The notes under the pieces are model-generated. The model was not told the DNA's origin. It searched no databases and was given only the letters and a program-made list of their open reading frames with translations. A DNA stretch of 64,000 bases from Cannabis sativa (taxonomy: Eukaryota > Streptophyta > Magnoliopsida > Rosales > Cannabaceae). Shown here piece by piece: positions 21,732 through 33,859 of this stretch. The position numbers and the translations under genes are program-made. The stretch spans positions 28,825,686 through 28,889,685 of the forward strand of contig NC_083604.1 in NCBI RefSeq assembly GCF_029168945.1, given 5' to 3'. How positions within the stretch are numbered: position 1 is the stretch's first letter; every line of letters starts with the position of its first letter.

Positions 21732-22836
21732 CCTCGCAGGCAGCAAACCAAATTTTCATAACTCGACCAATTCAATCCCAATTGGTTCCAAACTTTCCAG
21801 ACCTGTTCTAAACTATCCCTAGAACATTTCTAAGGCCTCAAACTAACCCAGAAACCACAGAAACAAAATTCACCATTAAAGCTCAAGCTTTGAGTTCTAA
21901 ACTCAAGCTTGAGCAAATCCACCTAAACATGCATTCCACAAGCTTATTTCTACTTAAACTAGCATAAAATCATCTCTGAAAACTAACAGAAACTACAGCA
22001 ACAACACAGAAACATATTCACAATATTTTCCTCCAAAAATCACATTTTTGTAAAGAAAACTCAAACTTTAAACAATCTATCCAACATGCTTTCAACACAG
22101 CTCAATTAACATCAATTAACATGCTTTAAACCACATAAATTAACAACTAAATCACAGCAGCAAAATCAACTAAAAATCATGCAAGAATCATCATATTTCA
22201 TCAAAATTCAAGAGAAAACTAAAGAAGCTAACCTAGCTTGAAGATTGCTTAGCTTTGGATGAGAATCCACTAGAAAATCAAAGCAAAAATCCACCCTTAA
22301 TCACCCACATGCACAGCCGAGAGAGAGAGGAAAAGAGAGAGAGCTTTGAGTGAAATTTTGGAACTTTTCTTTCTTTTTTTTTTTCTAAACTTAGTGATTT
22401 TTGATAAAAAGAGAAATGAAATAAACCACATGCAATATTCATTTCAGCCAAGATAATTATTTAAAATAACATTTAATCCATTTAATAAAAATTCACTAAA
22501 AGACAAAAAGTCATTGGGGCAAAAAGACCATTTTGCCCCTCCACACTAAAATCACATAAAACATACTAAAGGGGTATTTTTGGGACATTCTAAATTCCCG
22601 GCCATTCCCGACATTCCCAATGTCTAAAACCCGTCCCCAAATTTCTAACATACTAAGTTGTGATTTCTACTGAGCCAAACGCCGAGTTCCAAAATACCGG
22701 ACACCGGAAAAGCAAAATATAAAAACTACTGATGACATAAATAACAGTATCATAAATTATTTAAATAGCTATAAATAATTTTCATAATTAATCACAATTA
22801 ACTGATAATTTCCAAATTAACTAAGCGGGCTTTACA

Positions 22837-24534
22837 AGTATAGTTGACGAAGCGAGGTCCTCCCTTCCTTTTTGGCAAGGACTTCTTCTTTGGGGGTGAC
22901 TTAGCCAGCTTCGGGCTTCGCGGTCTGCGCGGGCTACGTCTTCTCGTGCTTCGGCCCCTGGAGTTCTTCCCTCGCGGACTGCGAGATCGTGACCGCGGTA
23001 TGGGTGACCGACGTTTGTCTTTCCCCTTCTCTAACTCCGCCAGAGAGTTCTCGATTCTTTTGTGAGGTTCGGCCATGGCGAAAAATTCTACCAAGGACTC
23101 CGGCCTTCGAGCTTGTAGTTCCTTCCAAAAGTCGATCCTCGGCAAGATACCTGTTATCAACATACAAACAAGCAAAGACTCGGGGGCCTTCTCGACCTTT
23201 GTTACTTCTGCGTTAAAACGCTTGAAATAGTCTTGTAAAGACTCACCAGGTTCTTGTTTGATGTTGGCCAAAGTCGTATAGGGTGGTCTATACGTCATTG
23301 TGGCCTGGAAATGCGTGAGGAATAAGTCGACGAAGTTTTCCCACGTCGATATTGATGCCTCAGGTAATTGGGTGAACCAATCATGAGCATTTTCCTCGAG
23401 TGTTGCCGCAAGAATGCGGCACTTCGCGAGTTGTGGTACCTGGTCTACTTCCATTATAGTATTGAATTTTTCTAAATAGTCTATCGGGTTAGAAGTACCT
23501 TTATACTTGAGGGATTCGGATAAACGAAACCCTTTCGGAAGTTGAGCCTGCCGCACCTCTGTAGTAAAAGGCGAGGTGCCATGCAGCTTGTATATAGGCT
23601 TGCGCTGCTGCTCGAGCATCTTTAAAGCTTGCAGAAGCATGCTTTGGTCGATTCCTCCTGTCGCAGGGACTGGAGTCGCTGCGACTACGGGGCTCGCAAC
23701 TACTGCAGCAAGGTTTGCTGGGATATTAATCCCAGTAGTCGCGATCGGCGCGATTGGCGGGTTATTACCTGCGTTGACACCCTGATCGCCCGCCTGGGGA
23801 TCACGGAGTGTCTCAGTATTATGTGGGCCGCGGGAGCGTGCCCTGAAAACTGCGTTGAGATGATCACGTAGATCACCTCGGTGTACTTGATAACGTCCTC
23901 CCTGTTGTGTCTGTACAGAGCTGGACCCTGTATACCTGCTCGGAGTGCGTCCATGCGATGACGAAGAGGCTGACTCTGCATCGTTGTCTCTCGATGGACG
24001 ACTGCGAGGATTACGGCGCTCAGGATCTTTGTCAATTTGTGCGCTCTGGTTAGGAAACCTTGCGGATTGATCTCTTGACATCGGGTGATTCAAGTCCACA
24101 GCTTCAGGGTCAGTTCTTCGTTCCCTGCGTACACGGTTAGTATGACGTCTAGAAGTTGTTACCTGAGGGTTATCGTTGCGAATGGCGGGAACTCGAGGAG
24201 GGCGTCGAGCTCGACTCTGTCCATCTACCTCGGCTTGTAGTGCCCGCAGTTGATCCTGAATTGCAGCATATTGATCAGTGGTGAGCTGGACCATTCCCTC
24301 GGATACTACCGCAGGAGTGACGGAGGGAAAATGCATGGTTGCTGGTGGTGTGGACGTGTCCCCGACTTGAGGGCCTGTCGTTTCTGGGAATAGGTTGAGA
24401 GGTCTAATATTGCTCCTCCCTACTCCGCCGTTGATGACGTCCACAGGTGGCACTCCAGCTCCAGGCAGTGGTACACTCATCATTCCAATATTGATGGACC
24501 CGTTGTTAGCTCCGTTAGCGTGATTTCCAGCCAT
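22837..24534 (-). pseudogene. Gag of the Tat-like element, cut by solo LTR
   Basis: The start is the ATG at 24534 ('MAGNHANGANNG'), 62 nt inside the 5' LTR; an upstream in-frame extension runs into the primer site and is not believed. The N-terminal half (about 1-300) is low-complexity and rich in Arg, Ser, Pro and Asn. The Gag core (about 315-500) has 'YKGTSNPIDYLEKF', 'WFTQLPEASISTWENF' and 'LQDYFKRFNAEV', the pattern of Retrotrans_gag (PF03732). It ends in an Arg/Ser-rich nucleic-acid-binding tail ('RRSPIPRSRSRSPRGK') reaching 'RFVNYT', where the solo LTR enters. The frame before insertion was continuous with 20621 downward: joining the two sides without the solo LTR and one duplication keeps the frame. 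It would form the particle shell. Confidence 0.88.
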
Positions 24535-24578
24535 GATGAATAGTGTTCTTTGAAGTGAATGAAATCTTTTAGTCGTTT

Positions 24579-24596
24579 CCCACAGACGGTGCCAAA
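24579..24596 (-). promoter_or_regulatory. Primer binding site of the Tat-like element
   Basis: 'tttggcaccgtctgtggg' on the minus strand begins directly after the 5' LTR. A TGG-starting stretch here is where the 3' CCA end of a tRNA pairs. I do not name the tRNA. Confidence 0.65.
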
Positions 24597-25463
24597 TGTT
24601 GTCGAGTGAATTTTGCAACACCAAAATGTATTATTTAATTAATATAAAGGAGAGTTTTCAGGGAAGTGACAACTGCGAGTATTCGACCTAGAATGGCGAG
24701 TACTCGACTGGGAATGCAAGAACAATCAATAAGGCTGGAAAATATCAATAAGACAAAGAATTATAGTGGTTCAGTCAGATTGTGATCTGCTTAGTCCACT
24801 GTAGCAAAGGATTCGTAGGTGCCATTTTCATGGTGGATCACCCCATTATATACAAAGTAGGTGTCCAATCGCTTACATAAGGATCACATTCATTGTTCAT
24901 CCATTATTTACATATTGAATTGCAATAATTAAACCTAAACAACGTTAACATTAATAAATGTGTGACAGTTACTAAGTCCATCAACGTATGCGTCTTCCGC
25001 ATCTGCGAGTTGACTGTTCATGTTCCGTTTGTTGAGCTCGCAGGGTCATCAGTACGTTTGGAACGTCTGCGCCCTTAGGTAATCGCCTCTTGTAGACATC
25101 GCATGTTGAGCTGGTAGAACCTAGACATGCGAATTTATATCGGTTTGTCAGGGCTATTGGGTCATTGGGACCAAATTGCATCATAGAGAGTTGTTCTCTA
25201 TGCTCTCGCAGAAATATAGAGGGGATACTCGCATATGTCCTGACACATGCGAGTTGGATCTATTCCTACATAATGTGAATTACGGTTACGTGATTTGACT
25301 TAGGTCGTACTCGCAGTATCTCGCTGGTTTTATCCTGGGCGAGGTCTAAACTTCAAGAAGTCTCTCACGGACATTTCAGCTTTCATTGGAAATCTGAATA
25401 CACGTGTCCTTTAAATAGGAGTCTGGTCTCGAGTTTCTAGGTGAGAGAAATCTCACTATAACA
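24597..25463 (-). repeat. 5' LTR of the Tat-like element
   Basis: 867 bp matching 1440-2306. The likely promoter on the minus strand is 'tatataatgg' at about 24844-24853, a one-base change from the 'tatataaagg' of the other LTR. An ACACGTGT palindrome with a neighbouring 'tttaaa' lies near 25399-25414. The target duplication CAAAC follows at 25464-25468. Confidence 0.92.
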
Positions 25464-25806
25464 CAAACGTATGAAACAATGCTGGAAGCTCATGAAATAA
25501 GAATGACCTTGACTCTCGCTTAAATGGGACAACGTCAGATTCTCTTTTCGATCGAATGAAAGGTTGCTAGAATGTTTGTCATTTTAGATGAGCTGACAAC
25601 TCTATTCAATGGATGATAGCTTTGACTCTCGCCTAAACGGGACACTGATATCAGTTTATTGAAAATCTTGGAAATTATTTAGGATTGTATTTTTTAGTAT
25701 TTTCTCTAGTCATTCCTACTTGCTATGTGCTAATAATTTCTGAATAAGATTTTGTGTTAAACCATAATTGATTTCTATTAATTATTTTGTAGTATCCTGA
25801 ATTGCC

Positions 25807-26650
25807 ATGTCGAATCCCATGTTGTCACTGTTGACTGAAAATAAGCTAAATGGATCTAAGTTCCCAAAATGGAGAGAGACATTAATATTGCTCTCATAGG
25901 TGAAAGTGCCCTGTTTGTGTTGACTGAGCCGTCTCCTGAACAGACGGGTGACGATGCAACCAAAGCTGTTAAAGAGAAGTTCGAGCGTTGGCAGAATGCT
26001 AACGAAAAAGCTCGATACTTCATGCTTTCCAGCATGGTTGACACCTTGAAAACAAGGTTTGCTAACGCTGTTACGGCTTCAGAAATTATGATGCAGTTAA
26101 CTGAGCTATTCGGTATGGCATCTATCCAGTCTCGCTTTGATGCGACTAAGAAATTTATCAACGCACGGATGGAACCCCATCAGAATGTGCGTGATCACCT
26201 TCTCCAAATGGCAGGTTATTTCCAGGAAGCCCAGAATCATGGTGCTGAAATGGCTCAGACTACTCAAGTGAGTCTCATCTTGAATAGTCTGACTCCAGAT
26301 TTTCTGCCCTATACATCAAATTATGTCATGAACAAGAAGGAACAAGACTTTCACACGTTAGTCAATGACCTTAGACATATGAAAATTTAATTGGAGGACC
26401 CAAGAAGAGAGGGAGTAAACCTCGAAATTCTGGAAATGGTAATAGGACGAATAATCCTGAGGCACACGTTGCCTCTACTTCCAAATCCAAGAATAAGAAG
26501 AAGTAGAAAAATGCCAAGAAGCGAGATCAAGCTGCGAAAGCAGCTAAGAACAAAAAGGCTGCGGCTTCTGGTGATACACCAAAAGGAAAATGTTTCTACT
26601 GCAATGAGAAAGGCCATTGGAAACCCCAATGTCCTAAGCTTCTTGCAAAG
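25807..26650 (+). pseudogene. Copia-A copy 1 gag
   Basis: The likely original start is the ATG at 25807 ('MSNPMLSLLTENKLNGSKF'). The frame shifts in a GA-rich run at about 25868-25877, and 25869-26390 continues as a Copia Gag core ('TLKTRFANAVTASEIMMQL', 'MEPHQNVRDHLLQMAGYF'). A second shift follows near 26385-26400. The third frame gives a Lys/Asn-rich linker with one TAG and then a CCHC zinc knuckle, 'CFYCNEKGHWKPQC' (26591-26632), with all four ligands kept. This is the only Copia-A copy in the window with a recognisable gag. Not functional. Confidence 0.82.
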
Positions 26651-28480
26651 AAACAAGGTATTTCTTTCTATAAACTGATGTGTTTTAGTGAATTATTATC
26701 CATTTGGATTATTAATTCTGGACTACTAACCTTGTTTATTTTTCTTCTTATAACTCAAGCTTCTTAAACTCGGATGCTGTCTTAGCGAGTTGGATCTGAA
26801 AGCTGGATAATGGGATGGAGTTCGTCAAGATAAAGAAGAAGTTCATTATTTACTTTTGAATTAATTGTTTAAATTTTAAAACAATTTGAATTTCAAGTTT
26901 GGGATTTTATTCCCTGCTCTCATAATATTGCAAACATTTTTTTTATTTATTTATAATAAAAGTCTTTTTTAAAAATAAATTACAATCAATGAGTTGAGCT
27001 TCATTACTTTATCTTATAAATCAATTACCAATTATTATATTTATTATGTTTGTATGTGTATGTGTTTTTATTATTGATGCAAATTCTATAGTTATTTAAA
27101 ATCCTTACAGAGTTATTACTACATAAACACTAGAAATCATTTCTATGTTTATGAATAATTGTTAATTCTAAAACAATTATTAAGAATTTGTTTAATAAAA
27201 AGATCTTTTGATCTGATAGGGGTGGAGAAAAAGTTATGAATAATATGCAGTTCAACGATCTTTTATATATAATGAACTCTGGATTATATTCAACTCCACA
27301 TAATCTCTATCACACTTAGAGAATCATGATCTCTACAACCTTTAGGGGTGGATCATAATCTCTATATACTTAGGGGTGGACTTTATTCCACAATACTCTT
27401 TGTGACACATAATTTTAAACATGGAAATAATATAATAAATTAGCTATTATCAGAATAAATCCTTGATCTTGATTATATGTTCCAGTTTAGATTTACTATT
27501 GTAATAAATATTAATACCAATAAAGTTCTTTGATAATGTATCACACTACCTTAATTGAGTGGGAGAACATTAAAATTCTTTACCCATCTCCATTTGGTTG
27601 ACACTTGTGATAGGAACTTAAGAACACCACTGATAAGACAAGTCTAACCATTCACGTGGATAGAAAAAACTTATCAGAATTATGAGAATAAGATAGAAGA
27701 ATTCTTGCATAGTCTATTCGAATGACTTGAGTCAAGATTTCTAATCCTCATAACAATTTTATGGTATCTTAATTTGATTGCTTAATCTCTAGCAAGTATT
27801 TTACACTTCAAATACTAGACTGCTATGTTGATGACCTAGTCTTAAAGAAACTTACAATTTCAGACTAAGACAACGAGTCACAATGAGATATCTCTCTAAA
27901 CAATAAAAAAAAGGTTAAAAGTTTTTTTTTAACCAGAAATCTACTATTTAGTGGGAGCCATCTAAGATGTGATCGAATAAGGAGCACTAAGGGACAATCA
28001 AGAAATATTTAAGAAAGTGACCTATATGTTAGATATTAAGGAACTATACATTAGTAATCCTAATATCCACACCAACTCATTTGAGATGGTGGTTACTCTG
28101 GGGGTGGAGGAGTTATTGTAGAAGAGTGTAAAAACCCATCTATAATAATTCAAGCTCCATCAAAGAATATATACACAACTTTGTAAATTAGAAATTACCA
28201 GAAAGTTATTTTACTGAAGAAAATTCTACACTGCATTATCTCAATTCCAAATTTTAAAATTTGAGAGATATGTCTTCTCTTTGTTCAGATGTACTTAATG
28301 GGCAGTAAGGATTTCAGTATCCCTTGATGAGTAAAGCATATAGTTAAGGATGTTTCATAAGTTTTATGAACCTGATTCCAGCAATATGGGTGGATTCAAA
28401 TGTACTACACTTGATCTGAAGATCAAGACAAAAGATTGATTGTAATGCACAATTTGTTTTATGTTAGTGGAAGTGGGAGT
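26651..28480 (+). pseudogene. Decayed pol region of Copia-A copy 1
   Basis: A trace of the protease start ('SIWIINSG', about 26697-26720) follows gag. Beyond that only short words align with the same region of copy 2, such as 'gatggtggttactctgggggtgga' (about 28084) against 15715. There is no frame over 60 codons. A section with repeated 'aggggtgga' words (27217-27375) matches 63735-63930. It ends with the purine tract 'aagtgggagtt' at 28471-28481. Confidence 0.6.
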
Positions 28481-28481
28481 T

Positions 28482-30382
28482 TGTTGGGTTTTGTGCCGTA
28501 AATAAAACCCATTACAATCTGATTAGTTATCAATTTAGAATTTTGAAGTGATTTATGTTAACATGTATTTTTCATGTTCATGATTTAATATACATATTTA
28601 ATATATGCACAAAATCAGTTAAGTCCAGAACATATATTCATTCACAATTACAGTATTATCAATACAGTGGAATGTGATTGTGAATATAAGATTCAAAAGA
28701 CTAAGTCCCTATTCATCAGTGTTTTGGCTTTACACTGCTGTGATAATCAGCGATGAAGTATACTTACACTTGAAGTAAGTGTTATGTTCTTTCCAGGATA
28801 TTGGTAAAGTATACTAGTTTTGAATGTATGGAGTATACATTGGAATGGACCGATATTGAACTTGGTCAAAGATATTATAAACTTACCGTTGTATCTTTCC
28901 AGGTCAATATCAGAAGTTGATCTTAGATTAAAAGAATCTAAATCCTGATATGCTTAGGCTCAATATCAGGAGTGCTATTCATGTTCTTTGATTTATCAGT
29001 TAAGCCTACTTTTGGGTCATGGTGATACGTATCTTTTGGGAACATGATAGCATAACTGAGTGGGAGCGCTGAACATAAATATGGAATCTATAGCTTCTAC
29101 TGGTGTATAGAAGTCAAGTGATGATTCCCTTCGAGCTTAGTTAAATAGAAGTAAATGGATGAGCTCTTGTTTCAGTGACTATATACTAGATCACTAAAAC
29201 ATCATTTACAGGTAACTAAGTGTTTTAAGGGGCCAAATACATTGAGGGATGGAAACGGTAAATTTATCCCATCTCGATGTAAATCATCTATATAGAGGAT
29301 CTTTAATCACATTAAGATTATAAAAATCGTTAAATGAGATAGCTTATCTATATCGTGGAACATAGAATATGCTCTATATAAGTTTGAGAGTGGATTCAAC
29401 AAGGAATTAATAAGTTAGGGATTTACTTGGTAAATTCGGTTCAACTTATTGGAAGCTCAGCAATATAGATCCATGGTCCCAATTCTAGTTGAGACCATAC
29501 TGTTTGTAAGACTCTATAATCGATTTGTAATTAATCAATTATAATTCTAAAAGTCAGACTATGTCTAATTTGAGAATTCTCACTAAGTAAGGATGAAATT
29601 GTAAAGAAAAGGGTTTCTAAGTTTATTTATTAATTAAGAGACTTTGTATGTCTAATTAATAATTATATTAAATGACAATATTATTTAATAATCTATTTTA
29701 GTTATTAATAATTAGTTTTGGCATTTCAATAGTTAGAATTGAAAAAATGGCATTTTTGGAGAAATAGAAATAAAATTGTGGAAACTGAAAAATCCATGTG
29801 AGGCCCATTCACACCATGGGCGGCCACATGTTCTGTGTTTCCCAATTATTGTTTTCAATTTTTAATTGCCAAGTAATTGCTAACCTAAACCTAGCAGTAT
29901 TAGGAAAGTGGTGGATCACACCAAATAAGGCAGTTAATCAATTACTCAGTAAAAGAGGAAACTGTTTATTTTGGAAAGTTGAGCTTCCCTTTTCCCTATA
30001 TATAGCAGCCCTCCTCTCTTCCTCTTGTATGCATTATTCACACACGAAATCAAGAGAGAAAAGAGAGAGAATTTTCGAAATCCTTTGTGAGAGAGAAGTG
30101 CCCACACACAGCAAATAGTAGCTCAATCATAGATTGGAAGTACTGTGAAGGATCACATCCATCTGAAGGACATTCGGGCTCAGATCTTGATCATACTCTG
30201 CGACAGACAGGAATCAAGGGTTAGAGATCTGAGTGGAAGGAGACATATTATTTCGCTGCCATCACTGTAAGGTTTCTTAACTTTTTATGTGTTTTATTTA
30301 TCGTTTTAGAAGTTCATATTTAGGTTGTTAAATCAATATACTTGTGAGTAGATCTAAGATCCTGGTAAAATTAATTCCAACA
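28482..30382 (+). repeat. Copia-A copy 1, 3' LTR
   Basis: 1,901 bp, TGTTGGGTTT..CCAACA, in a more diverged subfamily than 7798-9693. A TATA-like 'tatatatag' lies at about 29998-30006. It is followed 88 bp later by an inverted Copia-A LTR. Confidence 0.88.
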
Positions 30383-30470
30383 CATACATGCATACCAAGA
30401 ACATCATACCCTATTTTCATGATTTTGAACAATAAATTTAGCAAGAAATTCAACAAATAAAGGGGCTAAG
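30383..30470 (-). repeat. Chromovirus LTR fragment, part 1
   Basis: 88 bp similar to the chromovirus LTR near 58036-58110 ('catgca..caagaacat', 'attttcat'). It continues at 32325 once the Copia-A solo LTR and one CTAAG duplication are removed. Copia-A copy 1 cuts it on the left. Confidence 0.55.
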
Positions 30471-32319
30471 TGTTTGGAATATGTTTTACCAGGATCTAGA
30501 TTTACTACCATGTATGTTAAATAACATCCCAAATATGAATTTCTAAAACAATGTAAATAAACACATATAAAGTTTCAGAAACCTTACAGTGGGTGCAGTG
30601 AAATATTAATGGCTCCTTCCACTCAGATCTCTAACCTTTGTATCCTGTCTGTAGCAGGGTATCACCAAGATCTGAGTCCAAATCTCCTTCTCTTGAGACT
30701 TGTTTCTTCACAGCCTTACACACTATGATTGAGTACCACTTGATGTGTGTGGGCACTTACTCTATCACTAAAGGGTATGAAAATATGAAGAGAGGAAGAG
30801 AGAGCAGTGGTTTGAAAATAGCAAGAGAGATGCCTCAGGAAATTTTGACTGAAGGCTTGAATTTCATCATCTTTTAGTGTGAGCCATCACTATTTATTTA
30901 TAGGCAACCACCTAGGTTTAGGTTAGAATTTATTAGGAATTAAAATATTGAAAAAATTAAATGGAAATTCCCTCATAAGTGGTCGGCCATAGGATGTGGG
31001 CCCCACTTTGGAATTTTGTCATTTTTCAATAATTTTTCCTTATTTTCTCAAAAATGTCATTTTTCTAATTTTAACCACTTAAATGCCAAAACTTTTTATT
31101 TAATAATTAAAATTAATTATCAAATAAAATCTCCATTTAATATATTTATTAATTAGACTCAATAAAGTCTCTTAATTAATAAATAAGCCCTAGAATCTCT
31201 TTTCTTCACAATTAAGCCCTTGCTTAGTGAAAAATCATAAACTAGACATAGTCAAATTTTAGAATTATAAATAATTAATTAAAATCAATTAATTGAGTCT
31301 TACAAGCAGTATGGTCTCAGCTAGTATGGGGACCATGGGCCTATACAACCGAGTTTCCAATAAGCAGAACTATAATTTACCAAGTAAATTCCCTGACTTA
31401 TTAATTCCTTATTGCATCCACCATAGAACTTGGAATTGCACTCTCAGTCATATAGAACGCTCTATATGTTCCACGATATAAACATTTAACCATCGTTCTA
31501 ATCTCAATAATCAAAGATCCTCTATAGATGATTTACACCGAGTATGGATAAATTTACTGTTTCACCCCTCAATGTATTTTATCCTTAAAACACTTAACTT
31601 CCTATAAATGATATTTCAGTGAGCTAATATAATCACTGAAACAAGGGCTCTTCCATTTATCTCTATTAAGCCAAGCTCAAAGGAAATTATTGTTTCACTT
31701 CTATGTCCAGATAGAAGCTATAGATTCCATATTTATGTTTAGCGCTCCCACTCAATTGCACTATCATGTTCCCAAAATGTACGTATCACCCTGACCAAAA
31801 AGTAGGCTTCACTAACAAATCAAAGAACATGAATAACACTCCTGAGATTGAACCTAAGCATGTTAGGATTAAGATCTTTTGATCTAAGATCAACCAGTGA
31901 TATTGACTTAGAAAGATACAACGGTAAGATTATAGTATCTTTACCAAGATCAATATCGGTCCCAGTCCAATGTATACTCCATACATCCGAAACTAGCATA
32001 ATTTGCCAATGTTCTGGAAAGAACATAACACTTATCCAAGATGTAAGTATACTTCATCGCTGATTATCACATCAGTGTAAATCTAGTGCACTGATGAATT
32101 AGGGACATTGTCTTTTGAAGCATATAATCACAATCACATTCCACTGTGTTAACAGTATTGTAATTGTGAATAACTATATGTTCTGGACTTAACAGATTTT
32201 GTGCATATTAAACCATAAACATGAAAACTACATGTAAACATAAATGACTTCTAATCTTTTATTGATAACAAATTAGATTATATTGAAATGGGTTTTATTT
32301 AGGGCATAAAATCCCAACA
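30471..32319 (-). repeat. Copia-A solo LTR, inverted
   Basis: 1,849 bp with ends TGTTTGG..CCCAACA on the plus strand and target duplication CTAAG at 30466-30470 and 32320-32324. There is no internal region, so it is a solo LTR from recombination. Its TATA-like region on the minus strand is near 30889-30900 ('tataaataaatag'). Confidence 0.88.
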
Positions 32320-32324
32320 CTAAG

Positions 32325-32993
32325 AACTACATCAAGCTCCAAACCAAGCTAAGCACAAAACCCACCAAGAATCCAAGCTTTCAAGATGAATTTTCCAACA
32401 CTTAGCAAATTTAAAATATGGAGAAAAAGAGGGAGAGGGGGTTCGGCTAGGGAAGAGGAAAAAGCCCTGATTTTTTTTTTTCTAAAATGCAAAATAATTC
32501 CTTTTTGTTGCAATTAATCCAAAAGGCCAATTTACCAAAATGCCCCTAGGGCCAAATAACACATAAAAGCATTCCAAGGATGACATAGTCATTTTCAACA
32601 TAAATATTCCCAATTAAATTTTAGATTAATCAAACTTAATTAAAATGCCAATAAAAAATCCCAAAATTGTATTTCGGCCCCGAACCCAGTTCGGCCCAAA
32701 ATACTCGGTTGTGACTATACCGCGCTGACTTGTCAGAACACACCTGAAAAAGGACAAAATAGGCGTACTATATAATAATATAGTCCATAAGCACATATTA
32801 AATTAAATTCACAGTTTTATCCTTCTTGGGTCAAAATTACTTAAATGCCCCTGGCTCACCAATGGGGTCTTAACATATCATATTTCATAATAATTCGCAT
32901 ATAATAGATTATATATAATAATATAATTCCACAATAATACAAAATTAACTAGTTACGGATTGCTAATCCATTTCATAATCTTAGGGTATTACA
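32325..32993 (-). repeat. Chromovirus LTR fragment, part 2
   Basis: The minus strand begins TGTAATACCCTAAG at 32993 and matches 39292 downward and 58739 downward, including 'gactataccgcg', 'ggacaaaa', 'tataataatatagtccataagc' and 'ctcaccaa.ggggtcttaac'. It is about 80% similar by eye, so it is an older or different copy. It abuts a truncated Sirevirus LTR at 32994. Confidence 0.8.
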
Positions 32994-33806
32994 GGTTAAC
33001 TGGTGAACCAGTTTGCCCAGTGGCAGTCTCATTTTTCGCGTCCAATGGCTATAAATGTCTAGTTTTCATTCCTCCACTGTATAAACTAATTTTTCACTCA
33101 AAAATTAAGGTTAGTTGAGCTTCTATTCATCATATAACATAATTCTAAGTGTTCTAAGCTAAAGAATTATCATCTTTGCATAAACACACCAACCACACAC
33201 ACTTGAGCCAAACTTGTTCTTATCTTCTCTAGTGTGCTTGCAATTCTCTCTAGGATTTCACATTGTTTTTCATCTTATCAGAGAGAGTTTGGTTTTTATT
33301 TCAAAATTACATATTTATTGTATTAAGAGGTGAGGGCACCTGTAGAAAAACAAGTCGGTTGTAGGTGAGGTTGACACCAGTTTTTGTAAACAACCCGAGA
33401 AAAGTGAGATTGGCACTTTAACAATCCAGTGAGGTTGATAGTCCTTAGAATAAAACTATTGTGAGAGGTTTGGGAAAAACCTTGGTGAAAAATTTCTGGT
33501 TGTAAGGGTTAGTCAAGCCCGTTAACTTGGCTCGATAGTTGAACTCAAAGCTAGGTCCATAGCTTTAAAGACCAATGACGTAGGTGGCTTAGTTCTACCG
33601 AACCTTGTAAAAAATTGAGAGTTTGCAATTTCAATCCCTAAACTCTTTATATTTCTAGTTTGTTATTTGTTTATACTTGTGATTATCTTTGTTATTGCAG
33701 TAAACTTGAATATTTGCATGAATTATCTTTAGAGTTTTTAAATTTCTAAAATTATCTTCAATCTTTAACTCATCCCCCTTCTTGGAAACATATCTTGGAC
33801 TAACCA
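32994..33806 (+). repeat. Sirevirus 5' LTR, truncated
   Basis: Matches 37765-38560 from 'ggttaactgg' to the end '..ggactaacca'. TATA-like 'tgtataaac' is at about 33079-33087. Its first 620 bp are missing. Confidence 0.85.
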
Positions 33807-33807
33807 T

Positions 33808-33824
33808 TGGTATCAGAGCAAGGG
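33808..33824 (+). promoter_or_regulatory. Primer binding site, initiator-Met type
   Basis: 'tggtatcagagcaaggg' follows the left LTR after one base and matches the common plant Copia site. Confidence 0.85.
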
Positions 33825-33859
33825 CACTTATTTTTGGGTTGATTTCACAATCTAAGGGT

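Larger units (their letters stand above)
20627..22836 (-). repeat. Solo LTR of another Gypsy family
   Basis: 2,210 bp with TG..CA ends (TGTAACACCC..GCTTTACA on the plus strand) and target duplication AGTAT at 20622-20626 and 22837-22841. There is no internal region, so it most likely formed by LTR-LTR recombination. By analogy with the chromovirus LTRs at 39292 and 58739, whose minus strands begin TGTAATA, the direction is taken as minus. It contains three sub-structures annotated separately: 25-bp direct repeats, a 60-bp duplicated module and GC-rich palindromes. It splits the gag-pol frame of the Tat-like element. Confidence 0.88.
1440..25463 (-). mobile_element. Tat/Retand-like Ty3-Gypsy LTR retrotransposon (minus strand)
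   Basis: Complete element: matching 867-bp LTRs at 1440-2306 and 24597-25463 with TG..CA ends, flanked by the 5-bp duplication CAAAC (1435-1439 and 25464-25468). On the minus strand the order is 5' LTR, primer site, gag, zinc-knuckle motif, protease, RT, RNase H, second RNase H, integrase, polypurine tract, 3' LTR. The two RNase H domains and an extra antisense gene between integrase and the 3' LTR are known marks of the Tat lineage. Without its two nested insertions (7798-18046 and 20627-22836) it is about 11.6 kb. It sits in Copia-A copy 1. It has several premature stops, a frameshift and a changed RT catalytic residue, so it is unlikely to be autonomous now. Confidence 0.9.
25469..30382 (+). 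mobile_element. Copia-A copy 1, right part with 3' LTR
   Basis: Continues the element of 1-1439: the end of the leader with two 'ttgactctcgc' words (25509, 25622), gag remnants (25807-26650), decayed pol (26651-28470), purine tract and LTR (28482-30382). It is more diverged from copies 2 and 3 than they are from each other. It is inserted in a chromovirus LTR, whose sequence resumes at 30383. Confidence 0.85.

Noticed and set aside
22844..24035. Several plus-strand and second-frame ORFs over gag
   Set aside because: Shadows of the Gag frame, whose Arg/Ser-rich codons leave other frames open. No homology.
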